Shown: piece by piece, positions 42,981 through 52,505 of the stretch | Position numbering within the stretch: the stretch's first letter is position 1 | How the letters are laid out: each line of letters begins with the position of its first letter | Translations under genes and position numbers: made by a program | NCBI GenBank assembly: GCA_900768785.1 | Contig: CAAGEG010000070.1 | Location: forward strand, 1-58,646 | Source: an uncultured Prevotella sp. | GTDB lineage: Bacteria; Bacteroidota; Bacteroidia; Bacteroidales; Bacteroidaceae | Direction of reading: 5' to 3' | DNA length: 58,646 bases | Notes under the pieces: generated by a model | Seen by the model: the letters and a program-made list of their open reading frames with translations, nothing else | The model's database searches: none | Told to the model about the DNA's origin: nothing

Positions 42981-43005
42981 CACACGAAATAAACGTTTAT
43001 TAGAT

Positions 43006-44895
43006 TTGAAGAATTTTGAAGAATTAGGCGTAAGCGAAGAGATTCGCAAAGCCATTACAGAGTTAGGATTTGAACAACCTATGCCTGTACAAGAAGAAGT
43101 TATCCCCTATTTACTTGGTAACAGAAACGATGTCATTGCCCTTGCGCAAACCGGAACAGGCAAGACTGCCGCATTTGGAATTCCGTTATTGCAAAGGACA
43201 GACGCAAGAATAAGACAGACACAAGCCATTGTGTTAAGTCCTACGAGGGAATTGTGCCTGCAAATTGCAGATGATTTGAAAGACTTCTCAAAATATATAG
43301 AAGGCATAAACGTTCTTCCGGTTTATGGAGGAACATCAATTGAAAATCAAATAAGAGCACTTAAAAAAGGTGTACAGATTATTGTAGCAACACCGGGACG
43401 ACTTATTGATCTTATGCATCGTGGCGCCGCAAAACTTGAAGCGGTGAAAAACGTTGTCTTAGACGAAGCTGATGAAATGCTTAATATGGGCTTTTCTGAA
43501 AGTATAAACGAAATTTTGGCAGGCGTTCCAACCGACAGAAACACCCTACTCTTCTCTGCTACAATGAGTAAAGAGATAGAAAAGATTGCTCGAAAATACC
43601 TTACCAACCCGAAAGAGATAGTTGTTGGCAGTCGTAACGAAGGTGCCGAACATGTAAATCATATTTACTACATGGTCAACGCAAAAGACAAATATCTTGC
43701 TCTTAAACGTATTGTAGACTATTATCCTAAGATTTTTGCCATCATATTCTGTAGAACGAAACGTGAAACTCAAGAAGTTGCAGACAAACTTATACACGAC
43801 GGATATAACGCAGAAAGTTTGCATGGTGACCTATCTCAACAACAACGTGACCTTACTATGCAAAAATTCAGACAACATCTGACACAATTACTTGTTGCTA
43901 CTGATGTTGCAGCACGTGGTCTTGATGTTGATGACCTGACACATGTAATAAACTACGGACTGCCGGATGACATAGAAAGCTATACTCATCGTAGTGGCAG
44001 AACAGGTCGAGCAGGAAAAAAAGGAACGTCTATTGCTATTGTTCATACAAGAGAACGAGGCAAAATGCGTGACATAGAAAAGACTATTGGCAAGGATTTT
44101 GTTGAAGCAGATATTCCAACAGCAAAAGATATCTGCAAGAAACAACTATATAAGGTAATGGATGAAATTGTTAAGGCTGATGTAGATGAGGAAGAAATAG
44201 AACCTTTCATGATAGACATAAACCGATACTTCGAGTTTATGGATAAGGAAGATATCATCAAAAAAATGGTAAGTATGGAGTTCGGAAAGTTCCTTGCTTA
44301 TTATGCCAATGCCCCTGAGATAGAAAAACCGACAAAAAGCTCACGTAACGGAGATAAAAAGGATCGTTCTGCACGTAATGATGGTGGAAAAGGACGTCGA
44401 AAAGCAGAGCCCGGTTATTGCCGACTGTTTATAAATCTTGGCAAAACCGATGGGTTCTATCCCGGAGAAATAATGCAATATCTCAATAAACATTTGAAAG
44501 GGCGACAAGAAGTTGGACATATTGACCTTCTAAACAAATTCTGTTATATAGAAGTACCAAATAAGGATGCACGTCGAGTGATGAATGCTATTGACGGAAC
44601 CGAATATAAAGGAAGATCGGTAAGATGTAACGAGGCGGAAAGAGATACGTCCAAACAACGTAACGACAAGAAAAAAGAACAAGGAAAGTCATTCGACAAA
44701 TTTGAAAAAAAGTCAAAAAGGCGTAATGACAATCGTGTTCGTGAAAGAAACAACCAACAAGTCGATAGCTTTCTACATGATAACGAAAGAGAAAACGACT
44801 GGAGACAATTTTTTAAAAACAATACTCCCACTCTGAAAGGTGAAGAACCTGACTTCAGTGAAGAAGGATGGGCAAGAAGAAAAAAGAAAAAATGA
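43006..44895 (+). CDS. DEAD-box ATP-dependent RNA helicase (DeaD/CsdA type)
   Basis: A 629-residue RNA helicase that unwinds structured RNA, likely in ribosome assembly or cold adaptation. The start is TTG at 43006, giving KNFEELGVSEEIRKAI, the usual N-terminus; the promoter at 42950-42980 excludes the upstream ATG. Motifs: the Q motif FEQPMPVQEEVIP, AQTGTGKTAAF (I), PTRELCLQ (Ia), VLDEADEML (II, DEAD), FSATMS (III), ATDVAARGLDV (V) and HRSGRTGRAGK (VI). Residues ~490-560 are a DbpA-like RNA-binding domain (YCRLFINLGKTDGFYPGEI). A Lys/Arg-rich tail follows. The next gene overlaps its stop by ATGA. Confidence 0.93.
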   Translation: MKNFEELGVSEEIRKAITELGFEQPMPVQEEVIPYLLGNRNDVIALAQTGTGKTAAFGIPLLQRTDARIRQTQAIVLSPTRELCLQIADDLKDFSKYIEGINVLPVYGGTSIENQIRALKKGVQIIVATPGRLIDLMHRGAAKLEAVKNVVLDEADEMLNMGFSESINEILAGVPTDRNTLLFSATMSKEIEKIARKYLTNPKEIVVGSRNEGAEHVNHIYYMVNAKDKYLALKRIVDYYPKIFAIIFCRTKRETQEVADKLIHDGYNAESLHGDLSQQQRDLTMQKFRQHLTQLLVATDVAARGLDVDDLTHVINYGLPDDIESYTHRSGRTGRAGKKGTSIAIVHTRERGKMRDIEKTIGKDFVEADIPTAKDICKKQLYKVMDEIVKADVDEEEIEPFMIDINRYFEFMDKEDIIKKMVSMEFGKFLAYYANAPEIEKPTKSSRNGDKKDRSARNDGGKGRRKAEPGYCRLFINLGKTDGFYPGEIMQYLNKHLKGRQEVGHIDLLNKFCYIEVPNKDARRVMNAIDGTEYKGRSVRCNEAERDTSKQRNDKKKEQGKSFDKFEKKSKRRNDNRVRERNNQQVDSFLHDNERENDWRQFFKNNTPTLKGEEPDFSEEGWARRKKKK

Positions 44896-45434
44896 AAATT
44901 GGAATATTCTGTTCGGCAAATGCCAACATAGACCCTGAGTTCTTTAAAAATACAGAAGAATTAGGCAAATGGGCAGGACAAAACAAACATACCATTGTGT
45001 TTGGAGGTTGCAATATGGGACTTATGGAGTGTATAGCAAAGGCAACAAGAGAAGCCGGAGGTAACACAATAGGAGTCATTCCTCAAATAATAGAACGAGG
45101 AGGTAAGAGTAGCGACAATGTGGACATTGTTATTCCATGTGACAACCTAAGCGATCGCAAAGACCTTTTATTGATCCATAGTGATATCGTAGTAGCATTG
45201 CCGGGTGGTATCGGTACTCTTGATGAAGTGTTTACTGTGGCTGCCGCAGCAACAATAGGATATCATTCAAAAAAAGTAGTACTTTATAATATTAAAAGCT
45301 TTTGGTCTCCACTTATCAATATGCTTGACACGTTGCAAGACAATGGCATGATAAGGGGTGATTGGCACAACACTATACAAGTGGCTGATAACTTTGAAGA
45401 TTTAAAAGGTATTTTATTGTCTTCTGAAAATTAA
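44892..45434 (+). CDS. LOG family protein (TIGR00730), nucleoside 5'-monophosphate phosphoribohydrolase-like
   Basis: A 180-residue Rossmann-fold protein of the LOG/TIGR00730 family. Characterised members cleave the N-glycosidic bond of nucleoside monophosphates, such as cytokinin ribotides or AMP. The family motif PGGIGTLDEVF is near residue 107. VFGGCNMGLM near residue 37 is the other conserved loop. The frame is open for eight residues upstream, but the ATG at 44892 overlaps the helicase stop in an ATGA, a typical coupled start, and gives MKIGIFCSANA as expected. The physiological substrate is unknown. A strong terminator follows. Confidence 0.88.
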   Translation: MKIGIFCSANANIDPEFFKNTEELGKWAGQNKHTIVFGGCNMGLMECIAKATREAGGNTIGVIPQIIERGGKSSDNVDIVIPCDNLSDRKDLLLIHSDIVVALPGGIGTLDEVFTVAAAATIGYHSKKVVLYNIKSFWSPLINMLDTLQDNGMIRGDWHNTIQVADNFEDLKGILLSSEN

Positions 45435-45450
45435 TTCAACCATCATTAAC

Positions 45451-45489
45451 AACAAGGGCTGTAGGCTTTAATGTCTTGCAGCCCTTGTT
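45451..45489 (+). terminator. Rho-independent-type hairpin
   Basis: AACAAGGGCTG pairs with CAGCCCTTGTT. The loop is 17 bases and the T tract after it is weak. It lies after the helicase-LOG unit. Confidence 0.65.
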
Positions 45490-45506
45490 AAGTATAATAA
45501 TTATCA

Positions 45507-45538
45507 TTTGTTTGTTTGAATAAAAAAGAGTATTTTTG
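45507..45538 (+). promoter_or_regulatory. Promoter of the acetyltransferase-like gene
   Basis: TTTG at 45507-45510, a 20-base spacer, then TATTTTTG at 45531-45538. A full match to the consensus, 22 bases upstream of the ATG at 45561. Confidence 0.75.
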
Positions 45539-45560
45539 CACATAATATATTTATATACAG

Positions 45561-46718
45561 ATGACTATGTCAAACATTACAATCAATAAAATAAGCAACA
45601 AAAAAGAACTAACAGAGTTTGTCAATTTCCATTACGACCTTTATAAAGGAAATAAATACGATGTACCAAATCTGTTTAGTGATGAGATAAAAACGCTTGA
45701 CAAACAAAAAAATGCCGCATTTGAATTCTGTGAAGCAGAATACTTCTTGGCAAGAAACGAAAAAGGAGAAATAGTAGGACGTATAGCTGCCATCATCAAC
45801 CATAGAGCTAACAAACGTTGGGGACGCGATTGTGTGAGATTCGGATGGGTAGATTTTATTGACGATATAGATGTCTCACGCTCACTATTCAATGCTGTAG
45901 AAGAATACGGACGCAGTAAAGGGATGAAAGAGATTGTCGGACCATTGGGATTTACCGACTTGGATCCTGAAGGAATGCTTACTATGGGATTTGATCAATT
46001 AGGAACAATGGCGACAATATATAATTATCCTTACTATCCGAAGCACATGGAACAGCTCGGAGAGTTTGAAAAAGACAACGACTATGTTGAGTTTAAGCTT
46101 ATGGTACCTGAGAAAGTACCTGAAAAATATAAAAAAATCTCACAGATGATAGAGACAAGATACAATCTTCATATTAGAAAATTCACACGAAAAGATATAT
46201 ATGAAGGTGGTTATGGATACAAAATGTTTGAACTCATAAATACATGTTTTAAAGACATATACGGATATTCAGAATTGTCAAACAAACAGATCAAACAATA
46301 CGTTGACATGTATTTGCCAATGACAGACCTTAGTCTCATTACAGGAGTTGAGGATTGGAACGCCGAGAAAAAGCTTGTTGCTATAGGTATAAGCATACCT
46401 TCTTTGTCTATTGCACTACAGAAATGTCGTAGAGGACGTCTGTTTCCAACAGGTTGGTGGCATATCCTAAGAGCCCTCAAACAACATAAGACCAAAGGCG
46501 TTGACCTGCTTTTGCTCGGAGTGTTGCCGGAATACCGAATGAAAGGTGCCAATGCTCTGATGTTCTCTGACCTTATACCACGTTATCAAGCGTATGGATT
46601 TGAATGGGGAGAGAGTCAAGTGGAAATGGAAACCAATGAAAATGTACAGAGCCAATGGCAATATTTGGAAACCATTCTCCATAAAAGAAGACGTTGCTAT
46701 AAGAAATGGATATTATAA
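45561..46718 (+). CDS. GNAT-fold protein of unknown function
   Basis: A 385-residue cytoplasmic protein with the shape of two linked GNAT-like domains. The N-terminal half has YFLARNEKGEIVGRIAAIINH, like a GNAT beta2-beta4 region, and the C-terminal half has LLLLGVLPEYRMKGANALMF, with a possible CoA-binding R-x-x-G-x-A loop. The family is common and uncharacterised in Bacteroidota; annotated as acetyltransferase-like. The substrate is unknown. ATG at 45567 is an alternative start; the promoter supports either. The topoisomerase gene follows after 82 bases. Confidence 0.7.
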   Translation: MTMSNITINKISNKKELTEFVNFHYDLYKGNKYDVPNLFSDEIKTLDKQKNAAFEFCEAEYFLARNEKGEIVGRIAAIINHRANKRWGRDCVRFGWVDFIDDIDVSRSLFNAVEEYGRSKGMKEIVGPLGFTDLDPEGMLTMGFDQLGTMATIYNYPYYPKHMEQLGEFEKDNDYVEFKLMVPEKVPEKYKKISQMIETRYNLHIRKFTRKDIYEGGYGYKMFELINTCFKDIYGYSELSNKQIKQYVDMYLPMTDLSLITGVEDWNAEKKLVAIGISIPSLSIALQKCRRGRLFPTGWWHILRALKQHKTKGVDLLLLGVLPEYRMKGANALMFSDLIPRYQAYGFEWGESQVEMETNENVQSQWQYLETILHKRRRCYKKWIL

Positions 46719-46800
46719 TATCTTCATACAATGATGGGAAAGCAACACTTTATAATGATTATTTACTCTATATGCAATAAAATATTTAAGAACAAGATCT

Positions 46801-48726
46801 ATGGCTGAAGAGATTATTAAAACAGAATATACTGATGAAAACATACGCCACCTGTCTGATATGGAGCATGTACGCACCAGACCCGGTATGTATATTGGCA
46901 GACTTGGTGATGGTTCTATGCCGGAAGATGGTATTTATGTATTACTCAAAGAGGTTATTGACAACTCTGTTGATGAATTTAAGATGAATGCCGGGAAAAG
47001 GATAGAAGTAGATATTGACGATAATCTCAAAGTTACGGTTCGCGACTACGGACGTGGAATACCGCAAGGTAAGTTGATAGAGGCTGTAAGTGTTCTCAAT
47101 ACCGGTGGAAAATATGATTCCAAAGCTTTCAAAAAAAGTGTTGGTCTAAATGGTGTCGGTATAAAAGCTGTTAATGCTCTAAGTTCTAAGTTTGAAGCAA
47201 AATCATATAGAGACGGCAAAGTGAGGTCGGTAACATTTGAAAAAGGTGAATTAAAATCTGATATAACGGAAGATACTCAAGACGAAAATGGTACTTTGAT
47301 TTTCTTTGAACCGGACAATACTCTTTTCAAGAACTACACATTCCACAATGATTTTGTGGAAACAATGCTCCGCAACTATACTTATCTCAATACCGGTCTT
47401 GCCATAATGTATAATGGAAGGCGTATATTGAGCCGCAACGGATTGGAGGATTTGCTCAATGATACGATGACAAACGATGGGATATATCCCATAATTCACT
47501 TGAAAGGAGAAGATATTGAAATAGCATTCACTCATACAAATCAATATGGTGAAGAATATCATTCGTTTGTTAACGGACAACATACAACACAAGGCGGTAC
47601 GCATCAAAGCGCCTTCAAAGAACATATTGCACGTACCATAAAAGAATTTTTCAATAAAAATTTCGAATACACCGATATTCGTAATGGATTGGTTGCAGCG
47701 ATAGCTGTTAATGTGGAAGAACCTATGTTTGAGAGCCAGACAAAGATTAAACTGGGTTCTCTAACTATGAGTCCCAATGGTGTAAGTGTAAATAAGTATA
47801 TAGGTGACTTTATAAAAAATGAAGTTGATAACTATATGCACAAGAATCAGGATGTAGCAGAAATAATGTTACAGAAGATTCAATCAAGTGAAAAAGAGCG
47901 TAAAGAGATGGCAGGAGTTACCAAATTGGCACGTGAAAGAGCAAAAAAAGCCAATCTGCACAACAGAAAACTACGCGACTGCCGAATACATTATAGTGAC
48001 GTAAAGAATGACCGAAAAGAAGAATCATCAATATTTATCACAGAGGGAGATTCTGCAAGTGGTTCTATTACTAAGAGCCGTGATGTGAATACACAAGCTG
48101 TTTTCTCTTTAAGAGGCAAACCTCTCAACTCTTTCGGACTTACAAAGAAAGTTGTTTATGAGAATGAAGAATTCAACTTGTTACAAGCAGCTCTGGATAT
48201 TGAAGATGGTCTTGATTCTCTTAGATATAATAAAGTGATTGTTGCAACTGATGCAGATGTTGACGGTATGCATATAAGACTGTTAATCATCACTTTCTTC
48301 TTACAATTTTTCCCTGAACTTGTCAAAAAAGGACATGTATATGTCTTGCAGACTCCACTATTCAGAGTAAGAAATAAACGTAGTAAAATACGCAACAAAG
48401 CTCTTCTTGAAAAAGAAAAAAGCAAGAAAGGAGATTTTATTACTCATTATTGTTATAGTGATGAAGAACGTCTCCGTTCCATAGAAGAGCTTGGACCTGA
48501 CCCTGAGATTACACGATTTAAAGGACTTGGTGAGATAAGTCCTGAAGAGTTTGTAAACTTTATTGGTCCTGATATGCGTCTTGAACAAGTTACCCTTCAT
48601 AAAACAGACCAGGTACAAAAACTACTGGAATATTATATGGGCAAAAACACACCACAACGACAAGATTTCATAATAAACAATCTTGTTGTTGAGGAGGACC
48701 GTCCGGAAGAAGAGTATTATGATTAA
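46801..48726 (+). CDS. parE: DNA topoisomerase IV subunit B
   Basis: The ATPase subunit of a type IIA topoisomerase, 641 residues. GHKL motifs: LKEVIDNSVDEF (residue ~48, catalytic Glu and Asn), VRDYGRGIP (~80), and NGVGIKAVNALS (~118). The TOPRIM domain shows FITEGDSASGS near residue 417 and ATDADVDGMHIR near 485. The short length and the ending EDRPEEEYYD are typical of Bacteroidota ParE, not the longer gyrase B. It works with ParC to decatenate chromosomes; parC is not in this window. The S41 protease gene starts 94 bases later. Confidence 0.93.
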   Translation: MAEEIIKTEYTDENIRHLSDMEHVRTRPGMYIGRLGDGSMPEDGIYVLLKEVIDNSVDEFKMNAGKRIEVDIDDNLKVTVRDYGRGIPQGKLIEAVSVLNTGGKYDSKAFKKSVGLNGVGIKAVNALSSKFEAKSYRDGKVRSVTFEKGELKSDITEDTQDENGTLIFFEPDNTLFKNYTFHNDFVETMLRNYTYLNTGLAIMYNGRRILSRNGLEDLLNDTMTNDGIYPIIHLKGEDIEIAFTHTNQYGEEYHSFVNGQHTTQGGTHQSAFKEHIARTIKEFFNKNFEYTDIRNGLVAAIAVNVEEPMFESQTKIKLGSLTMSPNGVSVNKYIGDFIKNEVDNYMHKNQDVAEIMLQKIQSSEKERKEMAGVTKLARERAKKANLHNRKLRDCRIHYSDVKNDRKEESSIFITEGDSASGSITKSRDVNTQAVFSLRGKPLNSFGLTKKVVYENEEFNLLQAALDIEDGLDSLRYNKVIVATDADVDGMHIRLLIITFFLQFFPELVKKGHVYVLQTPLFRVRNKRSKIRNKALLEKEKSKKGDFITHYCYSDEERLRSIEELGPDPEITRFKGLGEISPEEFVNFIGPDMRLEQVTLHKTDQVQKLLEYYMGKNTPQRQDFIINNLVVEEDRPEEEYYD

Positions 48727-48820
48727 ACGAATTGCAACATGGTCATTATTATGTGGGGATTATTCTGATTGAAAATATTTTTATCTATAGCATAGAACCA
48801 TTGAACAAGCAATAACATAT

Positions 48821-50443
48821 ATGAAGTTTTACAAGAATAATAATATAAAAACACTATCTATAACATGTGGTAAATTACGCTATTTCATATTAGCAATCTG
48901 CATGATATGTTCCTTATGTGTGTCTGCACAAATGACTATTGATTTCTCAACAAATAGCCCACTACGCAAACTACAAATTGCGGAAATGGCTATAAATAAC
49001 CTTTATGTTGATTCTGTTGATGAAAAGAAACTTGTAGAAGATGCCATAAAGGGGATGCTTGAGAAACTTGACCCACACTCTGCATATTCTGACCCTGACG
49101 AAGTGAAGGCTCTTAACGAGCCTCTGCAAGGTACTTTTGATGGCATTGGTGTTCAATTTAATATGGTTGATGATACTCTTTTAGTTATTCAACCTGTAAG
49201 CAAAGGACCATCTGAAAAAGTTGGTATTATTGCCGGCGATCGTATTATAAGCGTTAACGATACAGCAATTGCCGGTGTAAAGATGAAGAAAGAAGATATT
49301 ATGAAACGCCTTCGGGGACCTCGAGGGACAACTGTTAAGCTTGGTATTGTGAGACGTGGCATAGAAGAAGTGTTATATTTCACCGTAAAACGCGATAAAA
49401 TTCCCGTTAAGAGTATTGACGCAGTATATATGATACGACCGAAAGTAGGTTATATAAGAATTGGCAACTTCGGTGCAACAACTTATAGAGAATTTATGGA
49501 AGGCATTAAACTGCTCAAAAAACAAGGAATGAAAGATTTAATTCTTGATCTTCAAGACAATGGTGGAGGTTATCTTGATGCAGCTGTAGAAATTTCCAAT
49601 GAATTTCTCGGTAAAGATGAACTTATTGTTTACACTGAAGGACGTCGCGTTGTTCGTAAAGATTTCCGCTCAAAAGGAAACGGCGAAATGTCACAAGGAA
49701 AAGTCTTTGTATTGACAAACGAATTTACAGCTTCTGCTGCTGAAATAGTATCAGGAGCTATTCAAGATAACGACAGAGGATGTATCATAGGACGACGAAC
49801 ATTTGGCAAAGGGCTTGTACAGCGTCCTTTGGAATTGCCCGATGGCTCAATGATACGTCTAACTATAGCTCACTATTATTCTCCTTCAGGTAGATGTATC
49901 CAAAAGCCTTACACAAAGGGGGACAGAAAAGAATATGACAACGATTTTGATAATCGTTTGAAACATGGAGAACTTACTAATAGAGACAGTATCCACTTTG
50001 CCGACTCATTAAAATTTTACACTCTAAAAGAACATAGACCTGTATATGGAGGCGGTGGTATAATGCCGGACATCTTTGTTCCTTTAGATACGTTACGCTA
50101 TACAAAATCTTATCGTCAAATATTAGCGAAAGGACTTCTTATAAACAACTGTATAAAATATAGTGACAATAACAGGAAGAGGTTAAATCATGAATATCCC
50201 TCTTATGAGATATTTGACATTTCGTTCAAAGTTCCACAGAAATTAATAGACACGATACTAAAAGAAGCCGAAGAACAAAAGATTGAGCCTAAAGATGAAG
50301 AAGAACGAATTAAGACGCTCGCTTTATTAAACCTTCAAATCAAAGCTCTTATTGCCCGAGATTTGTTTGACATAAATGAATATTTCCGCATCATAAACGA
50401 AAATAGTGATATTGTCAAAGCTGCTTTACAGCAATTACAATAG
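48821..50443 (+). CDS. S41 family C-terminal processing protease (CtpA-like)
   Basis: A 540-residue exported protease. The signal peptide is long (about residues 1-37, ending CSLCVSAQ). The PDZ domain spans ~100-190 (GPSEKVGIIAGDRIISVN). The S41 core follows: GYIRIGNFGATT, LILDLQDNGGGYL, the catalytic Ser in NEFTASAAEI near residue 307, and the Lys in GRRTFGKGLVQ near residue 334. Compared with the protease at 9170 it has a canonical core and a shorter C-terminal region. It probably acts in the periplasm on cell-envelope proteins. The gene order parE-S41 protease is common in Bacteroidota. Confidence 0.92.
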   Translation: MKFYKNNNIKTLSITCGKLRYFILAICMICSLCVSAQMTIDFSTNSPLRKLQIAEMAINNLYVDSVDEKKLVEDAIKGMLEKLDPHSAYSDPDEVKALNEPLQGTFDGIGVQFNMVDDTLLVIQPVSKGPSEKVGIIAGDRIISVNDTAIAGVKMKKEDIMKRLRGPRGTTVKLGIVRRGIEEVLYFTVKRDKIPVKSIDAVYMIRPKVGYIRIGNFGATTYREFMEGIKLLKKQGMKDLILDLQDNGGGYLDAAVEISNEFLGKDELIVYTEGRRVVRKDFRSKGNGEMSQGKVFVLTNEFTASAAEIVSGAIQDNDRGCIIGRRTFGKGLVQRPLELPDGSMIRLTIAHYYSPSGRCIQKPYTKGDRKEYDNDFDNRLKHGELTNRDSIHFADSLKFYTLKEHRPVYGGGGIMPDIFVPLDTLRYTKSYRQILAKGLLINNCIKYSDNNRKRLNHEYPSYEIFDISFKVPQKLIDTILKEAEEQKIEPKDEEERIKTLALLNLQIKALIARDLFDINEYFRIINENSDIVKAALQQLQ

Positions 50444-50503
50444 CTCTTTTGAGCCATCATACCATGTAGGTGCACAGCATTTGAAAACAAAAAATTAATA
50501 AGT

Positions 50504-51865
50504 ATGGCATCAGATTGGAAATTATTAACCGGCATTTTAAAGAAATACTTCAACGTCAATGATGATAAAGAAAACGAAAACGACATCATTGCCGGCATAA
50601 GTCAGGGAGTGAGTTTTAGAGGTGCTAACCTGTGGGTGCTTATCTTCGCTATTTTCATAGCTTCATTGGGTCTTAATGTCAATTCAACGGCTGTAATAAT
50701 AGGTGCCATGCTCATTTCACCTTTGATGGGACCTATTGTTGGCATGGGATTGGCAATTGGTATTAATGACTCCATATTGCTAAAAAAATCCATACATAAC
50801 TATTTAATAGCAACTCTTATAAGCGTTCTAACAGCCACAATATATTTTTTTCTTTCCCCACTTGATGAGGCTCAGTCGGAATTATTGGCACGTACATCAC
50901 CAACACTATACGATGTTATGATAGCTCTTTTTGGAGGTGCTGCCGGTATATTAGCTCTTTCCACTAAAGGTAAAGGCAACGTGCTGCCAGGTGTCGCCAT
51001 TGCAACCGCCCTCATGCCACCATTATGTACTGCCGGTTATGGACTTGCTATGGGGAATATATATTATTTCTTAGGTGCTTTTTATTTGTTTTTCATAAAC
51101 ACGGTCTTTATTGCACTTGCAACATATCTGGGTGTGCATATGATGGGCTTTAGCAAAAAGACTTATATTGATAAGAATAAAAACAAAAGCATGCAGCGAT
51201 ATATTGCAATAATAGTTGTTATGACTATGGTTCCGGCATGCTTTATGACATTTAATATTATAAGAGAGAGTATAACCAAAAGCCACATAAACAAATTTGT
51301 AAAAGATATTCTTGACACCAAAGGCACGCGTATCATATCATATGAGACGAATAAAGATAGTATGACTCTGAAAGTGGTGGCAGTAGGAAAGGAGATATCT
51401 TCTGCCGAACTAAAAAATGCTGAGAAGATGATGGATAAATACAACATATCACATTATCGTTTGCAAATAATACAAGGCATATCTCCTGACTCTTTGTTGA
51501 TGTATAGTAAAAAGATTGCTGCAAATAATACGCAAGAGAATTACATACAATTAACTCAACAACAGCAAAAACAATTAGATGACATGCAACAATCGTTAGA
51601 TAAATATAGAAGTTACGAAAAACTAACAAATAATATAGCAGCTGAAACAAAGATTCTATTTCCTGAAATAAAATATATTTCTCTTGCATGGTCCACACGA
51701 ATTGGAACAGACAGCATGGACTCACATCAATATTTACAAGCCACTATTTGGATGCCAAGAAAGTTGGATACAAAAAATCTTCAAACTAAAAAAATAAAAG
51801 AATGGCTCTCAAATCGCACAAGAACAGACAGTATCGTTCTTGTAGTCGATCGTATTGATAAATAA
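50504..51865 (+). CDS. DUF389 membrane protein (TIGR00341-like)
   Basis: A 453-residue membrane protein. Residues ~35-250 hold about six hydrophobic segments of the DUF389 family (GLNVNSTAVIIGAMLISPLMG, GGAAGILALSTKGKGN and GVAIATALMPPLCTAGYGLA). The C-terminal ~200 residues are soluble and partly coiled (QQQQKQLDDMQQSLDKY). Function unknown; the conserved helices suggest a transporter or channel. It lies 60 bases after the S41 protease and is the last gene before the inverted-repeat island. Confidence 0.85.
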   Translation: MASDWKLLTGILKKYFNVNDDKENENDIIAGISQGVSFRGANLWVLIFAIFIASLGLNVNSTAVIIGAMLISPLMGPIVGMGLAIGINDSILLKKSIHNYLIATLISVLTATIYFFLSPLDEAQSELLARTSPTLYDVMIALFGGAAGILALSTKGKGNVLPGVAIATALMPPLCTAGYGLAMGNIYYFLGAFYLFFINTVFIALATYLGVHMMGFSKKTYIDKNKNKSMQRYIAIIVVMTMVPACFMTFNIIRESITKSHINKFVKDILDTKGTRIISYETNKDSMTLKVVAVGKEISSAELKNAEKMMDKYNISHYRLQIIQGISPDSLLMYSKKIAANNTQENYIQLTQQQQKQLDDMQQSLDKYRSYEKLTNNIAAETKILFPEIKYISLAWSTRIGTDSMDSHQYLQATIWMPRKLDTKNLQTKKIKEWLSNRTRTDSIVLVVDRIDK

Positions 51866-51979
51866 TGAAGTCAGAAAAAACTTGCAAAAATCATATGCAA
51901 TACAAAATAATTCTGGAGTTTCCTTGAACGAAGTGAAAAAATTTGACCTCGCTGATCATCGCGATTATTGTTTGTAATT

Positions 51980-52049
51980 CTTTGTATTTCAACAATATAA
52001 AGTTACTACAACTTTCGCTAAATCACTTATATTTCGTCGAACTCACGTT
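51980..52049 (+). repeat. Left inverted repeat of the restriction-modification island
   Basis: About 70 bases that match, in inverse orientation, the sequence at 58481-58564. Shared blocks are CTTTGTATTTCAACA, TATAAAGTTAC, TTTCGCTAA and CTTATATTTCGTC followed by AACTCACGTT. This copy lacks a 14-base segment that is present in the right copy. Confidence 0.85.
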
Positions 52050-52165
52050 ATTTAGTAAAGAAAGTATAAGTAGTAAATATTTTCAGTAAGAGAGTAAGAT
52101 GTGCCTTTTTGTCTAAACAAATCATAATATTTGTGCTATCATTCTGCTTTTTGTGTTATTTTTAT

Positions 52166-52173
52166 TATCTTTG
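52166..52173 (+). promoter_or_regulatory. -7 box of the restriction-modification operon
   Basis: TATCTTTG, an exact match to TAnnTTTG, 20 bases upstream of the ATG at 52193. No TTTG lies at the standard distance, so activation may depend on a regulator, possibly the XRE protein itself. Confidence 0.5.
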
Positions 52174-52192
52174 CACACAAAATTTGTGTGAT

Positions 52193-52483
52193 ATGCAATG
52201 GACTAAAGATACATTAAAAGAGTCAAGAACAGCAGCAAAGCTCTCTCAGCCTGCTTTAGCTGAGTCTTTGGGAGTACATTTTAGGACAGTACAAAACTGG
52301 GAGAAAGGTACAACGCCTATCCCAGCATCAGTCTTACCAGCTCTAGATAAGTTGTTTGGTGAGGCTCAGGATGTAGTACCTAGGGAAGAATACAATAAAG
52401 TAGTAGCTGCATTAAATTCGGCTACTGAGCTAAACAAGAAACTTACGGACATAATCCAATCAAGCATCCAAATTAATGACTAG
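52193..52483 (+). CDS. XRE-family helix-turn-helix regulator
   Basis: A 96-residue DNA-binding protein. Residues ~1-55 form a Cro/C1-type domain (ESRTAAKLSQPALAESLGV, then FRTVQNWEKGTTPIP). The C-terminal ~30 residues form a helix that may dimerise. The frame is open upstream to 52109, but the promoter box at 52166-52173 places the start at the ATG at 52193 (MQWTKD). It overlaps or abuts the methyltransferase gene, and proteins like it often act as controllers of restriction-modification systems by timing nuclease expression. Confidence 0.85.
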   Translation: MQWTKDTLKESRTAAKLSQPALAESLGVHFRTVQNWEKGTTPIPASVLPALDKLFGEAQDVVPREEYNKVVAALNSATELNKKLTDIIQSSIQIND

Positions 52484-52505
52484 ATGCTTACTCAACAAAA
52501 CTGAT

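Larger units (their letters stand above)
42572..43005. other. Intergenic region upstream of the DEAD-box helicase
   Basis: Contains a terminator-like hairpin at 42666-42690 and the helicase promoter at 42950-42980. No gene is supported in the rest. Confidence 0.5.
51866..52192. other. Left junction of the restriction-modification island
   Basis: Contains the left inverted repeat (51980-52049) and the probable promoter of the XRE gene. No gene is supported between 51866 and 51980. Confidence 0.5.

Noticed and set aside
42910..43005. N-terminal extension of the DEAD-box helicase from ATG 42910
   Set aside because: A consensus promoter lies inside it and the encoded residues have no place in the family.
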